DNA of 64,000 nt from an uncultured Nocardioides sp. (GCF_947488515.1 NZ_CANKZF010000001.1:372001-436000), one strand, 5' to 3'. Shown: positions 1-9,437, numbered from the stretch's first letter. The notes: a model not told the origin generated them from the letters alone. Program-made: numbers and translations.

Positions 1-512
1 TCGGTGATCGACAGCAGCCGGTCGTTGGGGATCACGATGAGGGTGTCGACCTCCTCGCGGAGCTGGCTGATGCCCTCCTCCGCGGAGTTGGCCCGACGGC
101 GGCCCTCGAAGGCGAACGGTCGCGTCACGACGCCGATGGTCAGGGCGCCCAGCGAGCGGGCGATGCGGGCCACGACGGGCGCGCCACCGGTGCCGGTGCC
201 GCCTCCCTCACCGGCGGTCACGAAGACCATGTCGGCGCCCTTGATGACCTCCTCGATCTCGTCCGCGTGGTCCTCGGCGGCCTTCGCCCCGACATCGGGG
301 TTGGCGCCGGCACCGAGGCCGCGGGTGAGCTCGCGACCGATGTCGAGCTTGACGTCGGCGTCGCTCATGAGGAGTGCCTGGGCGTCGGTGTTGATCGCGA
401 TGAACTCGACGCCCTTGAGGCCGACCTCGATCATCCGGTTGACGGCGTTGACGCCGCCACCACCGATGCCCACGACCTTGATGATCGCCAGGTAGTTCTG
501 CGCTGCTGCCAC
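1..512 (-). CDS. ftsZ: Cell division GTPase FtsZ (N-terminal part, truncated by window edge)
   Basis: FtsZ is the tubulin-like GTPase that polymerises at midcell into the Z-ring and recruits the septal synthase. About 170 N-terminal codons are visible. They include the nucleotide-binding loop GGGGVNAV near residue 18 and the tubulin signature GGGTGTG near residue 105, both hallmarks of the family. Translation starts at GTG (512), giving [18 protein letters not shown]; an AAGGAAGG Shine-Dalgarno lies about 12 nt upstream. The rest of the gene runs off the left end. It is the last gene of the dcw cluster, 234 bp downstream of ftsQ, and that gap contains an AT-rich promoter-like island, so ftsZ probably has its own promoter as well as readthrough. 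Confidence 0.97.
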   Translation of the reverse strand, partial: MAAAQNYLAIIKVVGIGGGGVNAVNRMIEVGLKGVEFIAINTDAQALLMSDADVKLDIGRELTRGLGAGANPDVGAKAAEDHADEIEEVIKGADMVFVTAGEGGGTGTGGAPVVARIARSLGALTIGVVTRPFAFEGRRRANSAEEGISQLREEVDTLIVIPNDRLLSIT

Positions 513-589
513 GGCTCCGGGGCCTTCCTTGTGTGGGTCTGTGAAGTCTGGGGATGGACGGTGGTCGACACCCTCTGCGGCCCGCCGGA

Positions 590-626
590 ACCCTAACCGT
601 GAGCCTGAGGGTTATAGTTATGTCAA
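590..626 (-). promoter_or_regulatory. Candidate ftsZ promoter region
   Basis: In the ftsQ-ftsZ gap the minus strand carries TTGACA (626-621), then TATAAC (616-611) and TAGGGT (595-590), inside an AT-rich patch that stands out from the GC-rich surroundings. AACCCT and AGGGTT arms form a weak inverted repeat over about 591-613. The -35-like and -10-like elements do not have ideal 17-bp spacing, so which hexamers are used is uncertain. That ftsZ has promoters directly upstream is usual in actinobacteria; this assignment is inference. Confidence 0.45.
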
Positions 627-723
627 CCCCGCCTTTCGCCAGACACTAGGCACCGACGGGCGCGATTCCCGGGCGGACACGCCCACGTGCCGCGTGTCGG
701 CAAAGAATTTCTGCTGGTGCGAC

Positions 724-740
724 CCCCGGAGCTCCCGGGG
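724..740 (-). terminator. Short GC hairpin after ftsQ
   Basis: CCCCGG-AGCTC-CCGGGG forms a six-pair stem with a 5-nt loop just past the ftsQ stop codon at 747. There is no U tract. It could weaken readthrough into ftsZ, but so short a stem is common by chance at this GC content. Confidence 0.25.
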
Positions 741-746
741 CCCACG

Positions 747-1595
747 TCAGGGCGTGGTGCGGTAGGTCGGGTTCCCCGGGACGCTGACGTCGTAGTACGG
801 CGCCTTCTGGGCGGCGAGCAGCTTGTCGACCACCTGCGCCTTGAGCTCCGACTCCTCAGCACTCCCCCACAGCACCTCGCGCTGGTCACGCATGACGAGG
901 GTGATCTGGTCGACGGTCGCGACCTCGACGTGGTCCACGCGGGTGACCAGGCCGTCGGGCAGCGCCGACACGACGGTGGCGGCCTCCCGCAGCGCGTCGG
1001 TCCCGGCGTTGGCCCCCGGTCGGACGCGCGGCATCCCCTTGGGGACGGCCTTGTAGTCGCGGAACACCACGCCGTCGGCGTCGAGGCCACGGAGCCTGCC
1101 GGCCAGCTCGACCGCGGCCACGGCGGTGCGCTCGACGACCGCGATGCGTACGACGTCGGGCCAGGTGCGGGTGACGTCGACCGACTCCACCTCGGCGAGG
1201 GATCCGACGCGGGCGTCCGCGCGGCCGAGGTCCACGAGGGCGAGCTGGTCGCCCACCGGTACGTCGGCCACCTCACGGACCCGGGCGTCGCTCAGGAGGC
1301 TGTTGCCGACCACCTCGACGCGCTTGACCTGCAGGGTGGTGGAGAAGAACACCAGGTAGATCGACGTGCCCAGCAGCGCGAGGACCAGCAGGAGGGCCAG
1401 GACGTAGCGCAGCGACAGCCAGCGCCGAGCCCACTGCCGACGGGCGAAGCGGCGACGGGTACGGCGCGTCGCCGCGGCCTCCTTGCCCGGCTGGACGTCC
1501 GCGCCCGGCGGGCCCTGCTCGCCGCCACGGCCGATGCTGGTGCTCGTGACGCCGGCCGCCCCGCGGCCGCCCTGCTCCGGGGCGTCGCGATCCAC
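747..1595 (-). CDS. ftsQ: Cell division protein FtsQ (POTRA domain)
   Basis: FtsQ is a bitopic membrane protein that links the Z-ring to the periplasmic division complex with FtsL and FtsB/DivIC. The 282-residue product has a basic cytoplasmic N-terminus of about 60 residues, one membrane segment (YVLALLLVLALLGTSIYLVF, about residues 64-83), then a POTRA domain starting VKRVEVVGNSLL and a FtsQ/DivIB C-terminal region. The start is GTG at 1595, placed immediately after the murC stop (TGA|GTG), so translation is probably coupled. The basic N-terminal extension is typical of actinobacterial FtsQ. It sits between murC and ftsZ, the conserved position. Confidence 0.93.
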   Translation of the reverse strand: MDRDAPEQGGRGAAGVTSTSIGRGGEQGPPGADVQPGKEAAATRRTRRRFARRQWARRWLSLRYVLALLLVLALLGTSIYLVFFSTTLQVKRVEVVGNSLLSDARVREVADVPVGDQLALVDLGRADARVGSLAEVESVDVTRTWPDVVRIAVVERTAVAAVELAGRLRGLDADGVVFRDYKAVPKGMPRVRPGANAGTDALREAATVVSALPDGLVTRVDHVEVATVDQITLVMRDQREVLWGSAEESELKAQVVDKLLAAQKAPYYDVSVPGNPTYRTTP

Positions 1596-3008
1596 TCAGT
1601 CACCCCCGAGGAGGTCGAGCACCCGCGGCCCGACGCCGGTGATGTCGCCGGCCCCGAGCGTGATCACGAGGTCGCCGGGACGGGCGCGCTCGGCCAGCGC
1701 CTGCGCGGCGGCGCCCAGCCCGTCGACGTAGGTCACGTGCTGGACCGGGAGCGGGACCGCGTCGGCGACGAGCAGGCCCGTCACCTCGGGGTCCGGGTCC
1801 TCGCGGGCGACGTAGACGTCGAGCACGACGACCTCGTCGGCGGCACCGAGCTCGCGGCCCATCGCCTCGCCGAAGATGCGGGTGCGCGACACGAGGTGCG
1901 GCTGGAAGGCGGCGACGACGCGCCCGTCGCCGGCGAGGGCGCGGGCGGCCTCGAGGTCGCCCCGGATCTCGACGGGGTGGTGGGCGTAGGAGTCGTAGAC
2001 GCGCACGCCGTCGACCTCGCCCTTGAGCTCCATCCGGCGTCCCGTGCCGGTGAAGCCGCCGAGGCCCTCGGCGAGCGCGTCGTGCGGCAGGCCGAGGCGC
2101 AGCCCCATCGCGAGCGCGGCGACCGCGTCGAGGACGTAGTGGCGACCGGGGATGCGCAGGCGCAGCTCACCGAGGTCGTCGCCGCCGCGGGTCACTCGGC
2201 ACGACGAGGTCGAGCCGTCGAGCGTGAGGTCGTGGATGCGCACGTCGGCTCCCGCCGACTCCCCCACCGTCACGACGTCGAGGCCCCGATCGCGCGCCAG
2301 CCCGGCGAGTCGTGCGGCGCCGGGGTCGTCGACGACGCAGACGACGAAGCCGTCGCGGTCGATCGTGTCGGCGAAGTCCTCGAAGGCCTGGTGGTAGGCC
2401 TCCTCGGTGCCCCAGTTGTCGAGGTGGTCGGCCTCGACGTTGGTGACGATCGCCGCGTGGGGCCGGTAGTGCAGGAAGGCGCCGTCGCTCTCGTCGGCCT
2501 CGGCGACGAACAGGTCGTCGGCACCGGCGTCGGCGTTGCGACCGGTGGCGGCCAGCACGCCCCCGACGGCGTACGACGGATCGACGCCCGCCGCGAGCAG
2601 CGCCGAGGTGAGCAGCCCCGTGGTCGTCGTCTTCCCGTGGGTGCCGGCCACGGCGAGGACTCGGGAGCCGGTCATGACCGCCGCGAGCCCGGCGGAACGG
2701 GGCAGGATCCGCAGGCCGCGCCGTCGCGCCTCGAGGACCTCGGGGTTGTCCTCGCGGGCCGCGGTCGTCACGACGAGCGTGTCGGCGTCACCGAGGTGGG
2801 CCGCGTCGTAGCCGAGGTGACAGGTCACCCCGAGCTCGCGCAGCGCCGGGAGGAAGGGGGTGTCGTGGTCGTCGCTGCCGGTGACCGTGAGGCCGCGCTG
2901 GGCCATGATCCGGGCGATCGCGGAGATGCCGGCGCCGCCGATGCCGACGCAGTGGACGCGTCCGAGCTCGGCGGCGGGCAGCACCTCGTCAGGGACCGGG
3001 ATCCTCAT
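1596..3008 (-). CDS. murC: UDP-N-acetylmuramate--L-alanine ligase MurC
   Basis: MurC adds L-alanine to UDP-MurNAc with ATP, the first step of stem peptide assembly, in the cytoplasm. The 470-residue product shows the Rossmann start VHCVGIGGAGISAIA (about 18-32), the ATP-binding P-loop GTHGKTTTT (122-130) and the central and C-terminal Mur ligase domains, at the usual family length. The ATG at 3008 is chosen because it forms an ATGA overlap with the murG stop and gives the canonical N-terminus; the frame stays open further upstream inside murG. It is immediately followed by ftsQ. Confidence 0.96.
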   Translation of the reverse strand: MRIPVPDEVLPAAELGRVHCVGIGGAGISAIARIMAQRGLTVTGSDDHDTPFLPALRELGVTCHLGYDAAHLGDADTLVVTTAAREDNPEVLEARRRGLRILPRSAGLAAVMTGSRVLAVAGTHGKTTTTGLLTSALLAAGVDPSYAVGGVLAATGRNADAGADDLFVAEADESDGAFLHYRPHAAIVTNVEADHLDNWGTEEAYHQAFEDFADTIDRDGFVVCVVDDPGAARLAGLARDRGLDVVTVGESAGADVRIHDLTLDGSTSSCRVTRGGDDLGELRLRIPGRHYVLDAVAALAMGLRLGLPHDALAEGLGGFTGTGRRMELKGEVDGVRVYDSYAHHPVEIRGDLEAARALAGDGRVVAAFQPHLVSRTRIFGEAMGRELGAADEVVVLDVYVAREDPDPEVTGLLVADAVPLPVQHVTYVDGLGAAAQALAERARPGDLVITLGAGDITGVGPRVLDLLGGD

Positions 3009-4084
3009 GCGCGCGAGCCCCCTGCGTCGAGCACCATGCGGGCGAGCTTCTCGTCGGCGTCGAGCGGGATCACTCCGGTGGCCGCGGCGCCCATGGTCGC
3101 GAGCCGTCCGGCGTCGTTGAGCAGCCCGGGGACGCTGGCCGAGACCCACTCGGGGGTCAGCGCGGCGTCGGCGATCAGCAGGCCGCCGCCGGCGTCGACG
3201 ACCGGGCGGGCGTTGAGCGCCTGCTCGCCGTTGCCGATCGGCAGCGGGACGTAGATCGCCGGCAGGCCCACGCCCGAGACCTCGGTGACGGTGTTGCTGC
3301 CCGAGCGGCACAGCACCGCGTCGGCGGCGGCGTAGGCGAGGTCCATCCGGTCGACGTAGTTGAGCACGACATAGGGCACGTCACCCGACGCGACGGTGAG
3401 CTCGTGCTTGGGGCCGACGACGTGCAGCACCTGCACGCCGGCCGCGGCAAGGGAGGGCGCTGCCCCGGACACGGCCGCGTTGATGCGGGCGGCTCCCTGC
3501 GAGCCGCCGGTGACCAGGAGCGTCGGCAGGTCGTCGCGGAGGCCGAACGTGGCCAGGGCCTCGGCGCGCAGCGCGCCGCGGTCCATCGTCGAGATCAGCC
3601 GGCGGATCGGCAGCCCCGTGCACACCGCGCCGCGCAGGTCGGTGGCGGGGAAGCTCGTGGCGACGTGGGTCGTCATGCGGGCGCCCAGCTTGTTGGCGAT
3701 GCCGGGGATCGCGTTGCCCTCGTGGACCACGATCGGAACGCCGCGCTTGCGGGCGGCGAGGTAGGCGGGGACGGAGACGTAGCCGCCGAAGCCGACGACG
3801 ACGTCGGGACGCACCCGGTCCACCACCTCGAGCGCGGCCGCGCGCGCGGCGCGCAACCGGGTCGGCGTACGCAGCAGGTCGGGGCCGGGACGACGCGGGA
3901 GCGGGACGCGCGGCACGATCTCGAGCGGGAGTCCGGCCTCGGGGACGAGGCGTGACTCGAGCCCCTCGCGGGTGCCGAGGCAGGTGACCTCGGTCGCCGG
4001 GTCGAGCCGGCGCAGGGCGTCGGCGGTGGCGAGCAGGGGCGAGGTGTGGCCGGCGGAGCCGCCGCCGGCGAGAAGTACGCGCAT
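3005..4084 (-). CDS. murG: UDP-GlcNAc:undecaprenyl-PP-MurNAc-pentapeptide GlcNAc transferase MurG
   Basis: MurG converts lipid I to lipid II by adding GlcNAc on the inner face of the membrane. The 359-residue product has the GT28 N-terminal glycine loop LLAGGGSAGHTSP (4-16), the second G-loop VTGGSQGAARIN, and the UDP-GlcNAc site with CRSGSNTVTE and the GNGEQALNA segment; these match GT-B fold MurG. The ATG at 4084 gives MRVLLAGG. The stop overlaps the murC ATG by four bases (ATGA). Eleven bases separate it from ftsW. Confidence 0.96.
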   Translation of the reverse strand: MRVLLAGGGSAGHTSPLLATADALRRLDPATEVTCLGTREGLESRLVPEAGLPLEIVPRVPLPRRPGPDLLRTPTRLRAARAAALEVVDRVRPDVVVGFGGYVSVPAYLAARKRGVPIVVHEGNAIPGIANKLGARMTTHVATSFPATDLRGAVCTGLPIRRLISTMDRGALRAEALATFGLRDDLPTLLVTGGSQGAARINAAVSGAAPSLAAAGVQVLHVVGPKHELTVASGDVPYVVLNYVDRMDLAYAAADAVLCRSGSNTVTEVSGVGLPAIYVPLPIGNGEQALNARPVVDAGGGLLIADAALTPEWVSASVPGLLNDAGRLATMGAAATGVIPLDADEKLARMVLDAGGSRA

Positions 4085-4095
4085 CGAGGGCAAAT

Positions 4096-5388
4096 CTAGC
4101 GAGCGGGACCCGCGGAGAGTCCGGCGGAGCGGTTGCGGCGGCGTGCGGCGAGCGCGGCAGCGGCCTCCGGCTCGCGGCGGGCGAAGCCGATCACGAGTCC
4201 GAGGGCCACGAGCGAGGGCAGCAGGGCCGACCCGCCGTAGGACACGATCGGGAGCGGGATGCCGATGACCGGCAGGACGGCGAGCACCATGCCGACGTTG
4301 ATCATCATCTGGCCGAGCAGCCAGACCACGATGCCGAAGGTCGCGTAGCGGACGAACGGGTCCTCGGTGCTGAGCGCGACCCGGATCGCGGCGTAGGCGA
4401 CCGTGAAGAACAGGCCGACCACGAGCAGCGTGCCGACCAGGCCGAGCTCCTCGCCGAGCACGGCGAAGATGTAGTCGGTGTGGGCCTCCGGGAGGTCGCC
4501 CCACTTCTGGGTCGACGCCCCGATGCCCTGGCCGAACCAACCGCCGCTCGAGAGCGCGTAGAGGCCGTGGGCAGGCTGCCAGCCCGTGTCGGTGTAGTCC
4601 TTGAACGGGTCGGTGAAGTGGGTGATGCGCTGGAGCCGCTCGGGGTCCATCGCAGCCAGGGCGGCGGCCGCGGCCCCGAGCACGGAGATGCTGAGGACGA
4701 AGAGACGCATCGGCGCACCGACGACCCAGAGCATCCCCAGCATGATCACGCCGAGCACCATCGCGGTGCCGAGGTCACGGCCGACGAGCACGAGGCCGAT
4801 GACCGCGAGCAGGCCGGGCACGACAGGCACCAGCAGGTGGTGCAGCTCTCCGAGGCGGCGCTCCTTGTGGGCGTAGATGTTGGCCGCCCAGAGCACGATG
4901 GCGAGCTTGGCGACCTCGGCAGGCTGCATGGTGAACGGCCCGACGGCGAGCCAGTTCTTGTTGCCGTTGATCAGCACGCCGAAGCGGGCCACGAGCGCGA
5001 GCAGGACCAGCGCGAACACGAACCCGGGATAGGCCAGCCGGCGCACGTGCTTGATCGGCATCCGGGACGCCACCCACGCGGCCGGCAGGCCGATCGCCAC
5101 CCAGAGCAGCTGCCGCTTCACGACCGCGTAGGAGTCGTCGTAGGTGAGGTAGGACCGGACGCTGGACGCACTGAGCACCATGATCAGGCCGATGGTGAGC
5201 AGCAGCGCCGAAGCGCCGAGGAGCAGGTAGTAGGACGCGAGCGGCTTGTCGGCCGCCTCGCGCAGCCCGCGCCACGCGCCGGAGACGGTGTCGCGCACCG
5301 CGTGCCACGCCGCGACGACGCCGGCGCCCAGGGGCGCGCGGCCGCCGGTGGAGTCGCCCGGGACGTCCTCGGGGTTCGCGGTGGTCAC
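4096..5388 (-). CDS. ftsW: Septal peptidoglycan polymerase FtsW (SEDS family)
   Basis: FtsW is the SEDS glycosyltransferase that polymerises lipid II at the septum with its partner FtsI. The 430-residue product has about ten membrane segments and the SEDS signatures GRDLGTAM, the extracellular loop with GQGIGASTQKWGDLPEAHTD, and PLPIVSYGGS near the C-terminus. The start is GTG at 5388 (VTTANPED), preceded by an AGAGGGGAGCGCGAGGA purine-rich stretch. The frame is open further upstream, but that lies in murD coding sequence. A roughly 60-residue cytoplasmic N-terminal extension precedes the first helix, as in other actinobacterial FtsW. It lies between murD and murG. Confidence 0.95.
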   Translation of the reverse strand: MTTANPEDVPGDSTGGRAPLGAGVVAAWHAVRDTVSGAWRGLREAADKPLASYYLLLGASALLLTIGLIMVLSASSVRSYLTYDDSYAVVKRQLLWVAIGLPAAWVASRMPIKHVRRLAYPGFVFALVLLALVARFGVLINGNKNWLAVGPFTMQPAEVAKLAIVLWAANIYAHKERRLGELHHLLVPVVPGLLAVIGLVLVGRDLGTAMVLGVIMLGMLWVVGAPMRLFVLSISVLGAAAAALAAMDPERLQRITHFTDPFKDYTDTGWQPAHGLYALSSGGWFGQGIGASTQKWGDLPEAHTDYIFAVLGEELGLVGTLLVVGLFFTVAYAAIRVALSTEDPFVRYATFGIVVWLLGQMMINVGMVLAVLPVIGIPLPIVSYGGSALLPSLVALGLVIGFARREPEAAAALAARRRNRSAGLSAGPAR

Positions 5389-5420
5389 TCCTCGCGCTCC
5401 CCTCTGATGGCGGCTGGTGG

Positions 5421-6932
5421 CTAGTCGGTGCGGTCGATCCTGCGGTGCACGGCGGCCGCGAACGCGTCCCCGCGGGCGCCGTAGTTGGCGAACATGTCCA
5501 TGGAGGCGCACCCCGGCGCGAGCAACACCGTGTCACCGGACCTGGCGAGCCCGGCAGCCGCGTCGACCACGCGCTCCATCGGATCCCCAGTCTCGTCCGC
5601 GCCCACATCGATGACCGGCACATCGGGCGCGTGTCGCGAAAGTGCGTCGGCCACCACCTGGCGGTCCCGGCCGAGCAGGACGACACCGCGCAGCCGGCCG
5701 CCCACCGCTGCCACCAGGTCGTCGAACCGGGCGCCCTTGGCGAGGCCGCCCGCGATCCACACGACGTCCTCGTAGGCGGAGAGGGACGACTGGGCGGCGT
5801 GCGGGTTGGTGGCCTTGGAGTCGTCGATCCAGGTCACGCCGTCGGCCTCCGCGACGTGGGCGATCCGGTGGCCGTCGGGGCGGAACGCGCGCAGCCCGTC
5901 GCGCACCGCCTGCTGGCTGACGCCGTGGGCGCGCGCGAGCGCGGCGGCGGCCAGGGCGTTGGCGACGAAGTGTGGGGCGGGCGAGGCGAGGTCGCCCAGC
6001 GTGCAGAGCTCGGCGGCGCTGGTCGCGCGCTCCTCGATGAACGCCCGGTCGACGAGGAGGTCCTCCACCACACCGACGTTGCCGGCGGACGGCATGCCGA
6101 GGGTGAAGCCCACGGCACGCGCGCCCTCGCCGACGTCGGCCTCGCGGACCATGTCCTCGGTGGCGGCGTCGGCGAGGTTGTAGACGCAGGCCCGCTGCAC
6201 GCCGGCGTAGACGCGCGCCTTGTCGGCGGCGTAGACCTCCATGCCCGTCCGGGCGCTCGGGTCGGTGCCCACGCCCGGCTCGTCGTCGTACCAGTCGAGG
6301 TGGTCCTCGGCGATGTTGAGCACGACGGCCGACTCCGCGGCCATCGAGCGGGTGTAGTGGAGCTGGAAGCTGGAGAGCTCGACGGCGAGGACGTCGTAGG
6401 GCTCGGGGTCCATCACGGCCTCGACGATCGGCAGCCCCACGTTGCCCACCGCGACGGCGCGGAGCCCGGCGGCGGTGAGGATGGACTGGAGCATCTGCAC
6501 CGTCGTGGTCTTGCCGTTGGTGCCGGTGACGGCCAGCCACGGGGCGGGGGCCTCGGGGTCGCGCAGGCGCCACGCCAGCTCGACCTCGCCCCACACGGGG
6601 ATCCCGCGCTCGGCGGCCTGCGCGAGCAGCGGCGCGGTCGGCTTCCAGCCCGGAGAGGTGACGACCAGGTCCACGTCGTCGGGGAGCACGTCGGTCGAAC
6701 CCGGCTCGAGCCGGACGGTCGCACCGAGCGTCTCCAGCAGCTCGGCCTTCTCGGCCTTCTCGTCGCTGGTGGACTCGTCGAGCGCCGTCACCTGCGCGCC
6801 GAGGAAGAGGAGGTTGTCGGCGGCGGCGAAGCCGGAGACGCCGAACCCGGCGACCACGACGCGTACGCCGGACCAGTCGCTGTCACGGCCGAGGCGGTCG
6901 ACGTCCACCCCGCCGGGAGCCTGCTCACCCAA
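5421..6932 (-). CDS. murD: UDP-N-acetylmuramoyl-L-alanine--D-glutamate ligase MurD
   Basis: MurD adds D-glutamate to UDP-MurNAc-L-Ala. The 503-residue product carries an N-terminal Rossmann fold (VVVAGFGVSGFAAADNL, about 25-41), the Mur ligase P-loop GTNGKTTT (137-144), the NIAEDHLDW segment and the C-terminal ligase domain. The start is uncertain. No ATG is available near the N-terminus; the TTG at 6932 overlaps the mraY stop by eight bases, and GTG at 6908 is the alternative, giving a protein eight residues shorter. Neither has a strong Shine-Dalgarno, so translation may depend on coupling to mraY. It is followed by ftsW after 32 bases. Confidence 0.94.
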   Translation of the reverse strand: MGEQAPGGVDVDRLGRDSDWSGVRVVVAGFGVSGFAAADNLLFLGAQVTALDESTSDEKAEKAELLETLGATVRLEPGSTDVLPDDVDLVVTSPGWKPTAPLLAQAAERGIPVWGEVELAWRLRDPEAPAPWLAVTGTNGKTTTVQMLQSILTAAGLRAVAVGNVGLPIVEAVMDPEPYDVLAVELSSFQLHYTRSMAAESAVVLNIAEDHLDWYDDEPGVGTDPSARTGMEVYAADKARVYAGVQRACVYNLADAATEDMVREADVGEGARAVGFTLGMPSAGNVGVVEDLLVDRAFIEERATSAAELCTLGDLASPAPHFVANALAAAALARAHGVSQQAVRDGLRAFRPDGHRIAHVAEADGVTWIDDSKATNPHAAQSSLSAYEDVVWIAGGLAKGARFDDLVAAVGGRLRGVVLLGRDRQVVADALSRHAPDVPVIDVGADETGDPMERVVDAAAGLARSGDTVLLAPGCASMDMFANYGARGDAFAAAVHRRIDRTD

Positions 6933-8037
6933 CGCCGGCGACCCACTCGGCGTAGAAGATGCCGAGGCCGGTGGCCACGGCGAGCCCGGTGACGATCCAG
7001 AAGCGGATGACGATGGTCACCTGCTCCCAGCCGAGCATCTCGAAGTGGTGGTGGAGGGGCGTCATCCGGAACACCCGGTGGCCGGGCTGGACCTTGAAGA
7101 TGCTCCGGAACAGCCCGCTCGCCCGGCTGACCTTGAAGACCGACACCTGGATCATCACCGACAGCGTGATGACGACGAACAGCCCGCCGATGATCAGCAG
7201 CAGCAGCTCGGTGCGGGTCATGATCGCGAAGCCGGCCATCGCGCCGCCCAGCGACAGCGAGCCGGTGTCGCCCAGGATGATCTGCGCCGGCGAGGCGTTC
7301 CACCAGAGGAACCCGAAGCAGGCGCCGGTGAGGGCGGCCGCGACGACGGCGAGGTCCAGCGGGTCGCGCACCTCGTAGCACTTGGCGCCCGCCTCCAGCG
7401 CACAGGACTGGCTGTTCTGCCAGATGTTGACCAGCGTGTAGGCCGCGAAGATGAGGATGCACGAACCGGTCGCGAGGCCGTCGAGGCCGTCGGCGAGGTT
7501 CACCGCGTTGCTGAAGCCCGTGACGATGAACCAGATGAGCAGCAGCGCCAGGACCGCGGGGAGCGCGAACCGCTCGTAGTCGCGGATGAAGGAGATGTGG
7601 TCCGACGCAGGACGCCAGCCGCGCTCGTCCTCGAGCACCGGCGAGAGGGCGAGCACTCCGAACACGAGGGCGACGACCGTCTGGCCGATCATCTTCGCGC
7701 GGCTGCGCAGGCCGGTGCTGTGCTGGCGGCTGACCTTGAGGAAGTCGTCGAGGAAGCCGACGACGCCGAGCCCCACCAGCAGGAAGATCAGCAGCAGCGC
7801 CGAGGCGGTCGGCGCCTGCCCGGTGATCAGCTTGGCCGCGAAGTAGCCGACGACGGTGGCCAGCACGACGACCGCGCCGCCCATGGTCGGCGTGCCACGC
7901 TTGACGTGGTGGGTGGTCGGGCCGTCGTCGCGGATCGGCTGCCCGAATCCCTGCCGCGTGAAGAACCGGATCGCGTAGCGCGTGCCGAGCAGGGAGATCA
8001 GAAGGGAGAGTCCTCCTCCGAACAGGATGGCTCTCAT
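6925..8037 (-). CDS. mraY: Phospho-N-acetylmuramoyl-pentapeptide transferase MraY
   Basis: MraY transfers phospho-MurNAc-pentapeptide to undecaprenyl phosphate to make lipid I. The 370-residue product is polytopic and shows the family motifs: NAVNLADGLDGLATG with its catalytic aspartates, LGDTGSLSLGG, and the MTPLHHHFE histidine motif. Length is normal. The ATG at 8037 overlaps the murF stop as ATGA. In this cluster the actinobacterial order murE-murF-mraY-murD-ftsW is kept exactly. Confidence 0.96.
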   Translation of the reverse strand: MRAILFGGGLSLLISLLGTRYAIRFFTRQGFGQPIRDDGPTTHHVKRGTPTMGGAVVVLATVVGYFAAKLITGQAPTASALLLIFLLVGLGVVGFLDDFLKVSRQHSTGLRSRAKMIGQTVVALVFGVLALSPVLEDERGWRPASDHISFIRDYERFALPAVLALLLIWFIVTGFSNAVNLADGLDGLATGSCILIFAAYTLVNIWQNSQSCALEAGAKCYEVRDPLDLAVVAAALTGACFGFLWWNASPAQIILGDTGSLSLGGAMAGFAIMTRTELLLLIIGGLFVVITLSVMIQVSVFKVSRASGLFRSIFKVQPGHRVFRMTPLHHHFEMLGWEQVTIVIRFWIVTGLAVATGLGIFYAEWVAGVG

Positions 8038-9437
8038 GTGGTGGTTCCTTCCTTGCCGCTCCCGGTCAGGAGGTCGTCGGCGATCAGTTCCAGCGCAGCC
8101 CCCCGCGATGCCTTCACCAGGACGACATCAGCAGCCGAGACATTGTGCCGCAGCCAGTCGACCGCTTCGTCACGCCCCGCCGTGGTGATGGTCACTCCCC
8201 CGCTTGCGACGGCGTCGAAACCCCGTGAGACCCCCGCCGCGTCGTCGCCGACGGTGAGCAGCACGTCGACCCCGACCCGGGCGGCGTAGTCCCCCACCTC
8301 CCGGTGGGCCGCAGCGGCCCCGTCGCCGAGCTCGAGCATCTGACCCAGCACGGCGACCGTACGCCGACCGGTGCGGTCGCCGATGCCGGCAAGGGTCTCG
8401 AGCGCCGCCCGCATCGACTCGGGGTTGGCGTTGTAGGCGTCGTTGATGACGACGAGCCCGTCGGGCCGCTCGGCCAGCTCCATCCGCCAGCGGCTGGCCG
8501 GGACGGCGTCGGCGAGCGAGTCGGCGACGGTGTCGAGGTCGAGGCCCGCGGCGAGGGCCATCGAGGCGGCCGCGGCGGCGTTGCGCCACTGGTAGGCGCC
8601 GACCTGGGCGAGGTGGACGGTGGCACCGGAGCCGCGGTGGGCCAGCTCGAACGACTGCCGGCCGAGCTCATCGGTCGTGACCTCGCTGACGGCGACGTCG
8701 GGGGCCGGGCCGTCCGTCGTGCCGCCGAACGTGACGACCTGCGCCGCGGTGCGCCCGGCCATCGCGGCCACGAGGTCGTCGTCAGCGTTGAGCACGGCGG
8801 TGCCGTCGGCGGGCAGCGCCTCGACGATCTCGCCCTTGGCCTGCGCGATCGCCTCGCGGCTGCCGAACTCCCCGATGTGGGCGGTGCCGACGTTGAGCAC
8901 GGCGGCCACGTGGGGAGGCGCGATGGCGCACAGCTCGGCGACGTGCCCGACGCCGCGGGCCCCCATCTCGACGACGAGGTAGCGGGTGTCGGGGGTCGCC
9001 CGGAGCACGGTCAGCGGCACACCCAGCTCGTTGTTGAAGTTGCCGCGGGTCGCGACGGTGGGCCCGGCCTCGGACAGCAGGTGGGCGAGGTAGTCCTTGG
9101 TGCCGGTCTTGCCCTGGGAGCCGGTCATCGCGAGGACGACGACCTCGGGCAGCTGGTCCACGACGTGGCGCGCGAGCAGCCCGAGCGCCGCGGTCACGTC
9201 GTCCACCACGACGGTGGGCAGCTCGGTGGGCCGGCTGCCGAGCACCGCCACGGCACCGGCGTCACCGGCGGCCCCGGCCAGGTCGTGCCCGTCGACCCGC
9301 TCGCCGGCCACGGCCACGAAGAGGCCGCCGTCCTCCGGGGTGCGGGTGTCGACGAACGCGCCGCCGACGACGACCGCCTCGCCGTGGGCGGTGCCGCCGA
9401 CCACGTCGGCGATCTGGTCCAGGGTCATCTCGATCAT
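8034..9437 (-). CDS. murF: UDP-MurNAc-tripeptide--D-alanyl-D-alanine ligase MurF
   Basis: MurF adds the D-Ala-D-Ala dipeptide to complete the cytoplasmic stem peptide. The 467-residue product has the P-loop MTGSQGKTGTKD (about 104-115), the VVEMGARGVGHV segment, and the conserved NDAYNANPESM motif that binds the substrate and ATP in MurF. The ATG at 9437 overlaps the murE stop as ATGA; an in-frame ATG three codons later (9428) is a less likely start. Its own stop overlaps the mraY ATG in the same way. Confidence 0.95.
   Translation of the reverse strand: MIEMTLDQIADVVGGTAHGEAVVVGGAFVDTRTPEDGGLFVAVAGERVDGHDLAGAAGDAGAVAVLGSRPTELPTVVVDDVTAALGLLARHVVDQLPEVVVLAMTGSQGKTGTKDYLAHLLSEAGPTVATRGNFNNELGVPLTVLRATPDTRYLVVEMGARGVGHVAELCAIAPPHVAAVLNVGTAHIGEFGSREAIAQAKGEIVEALPADGTAVLNADDDLVAAMAGRTAAQVVTFGGTTDGPAPDVAVSEVTTDELGRQSFELAHRGSGATVHLAQVGAYQWRNAAAAASMALAAGLDLDTVADSLADAVPASRWRMELAERPDGLVVINDAYNANPESMRAALETLAGIGDRTGRRTVAVLGQMLELGDGAAAAHREVGDYAARVGVDVLLTVGDDAAGVSRGFDAVASGGVTITTAGRDEAVDWLRHNVSAADVVLVKASRGAALELIADDLLTGSGKEGTTT

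Noticed and set aside
687..3254. Very long plus-strand open frame opposite ftsQ and murC (about 855 codons)
   Set aside because: It is the antisense shadow of GC-rich genes; it is low-complexity His/Arg/Gly/Asp-rich and has no recognisable domain.
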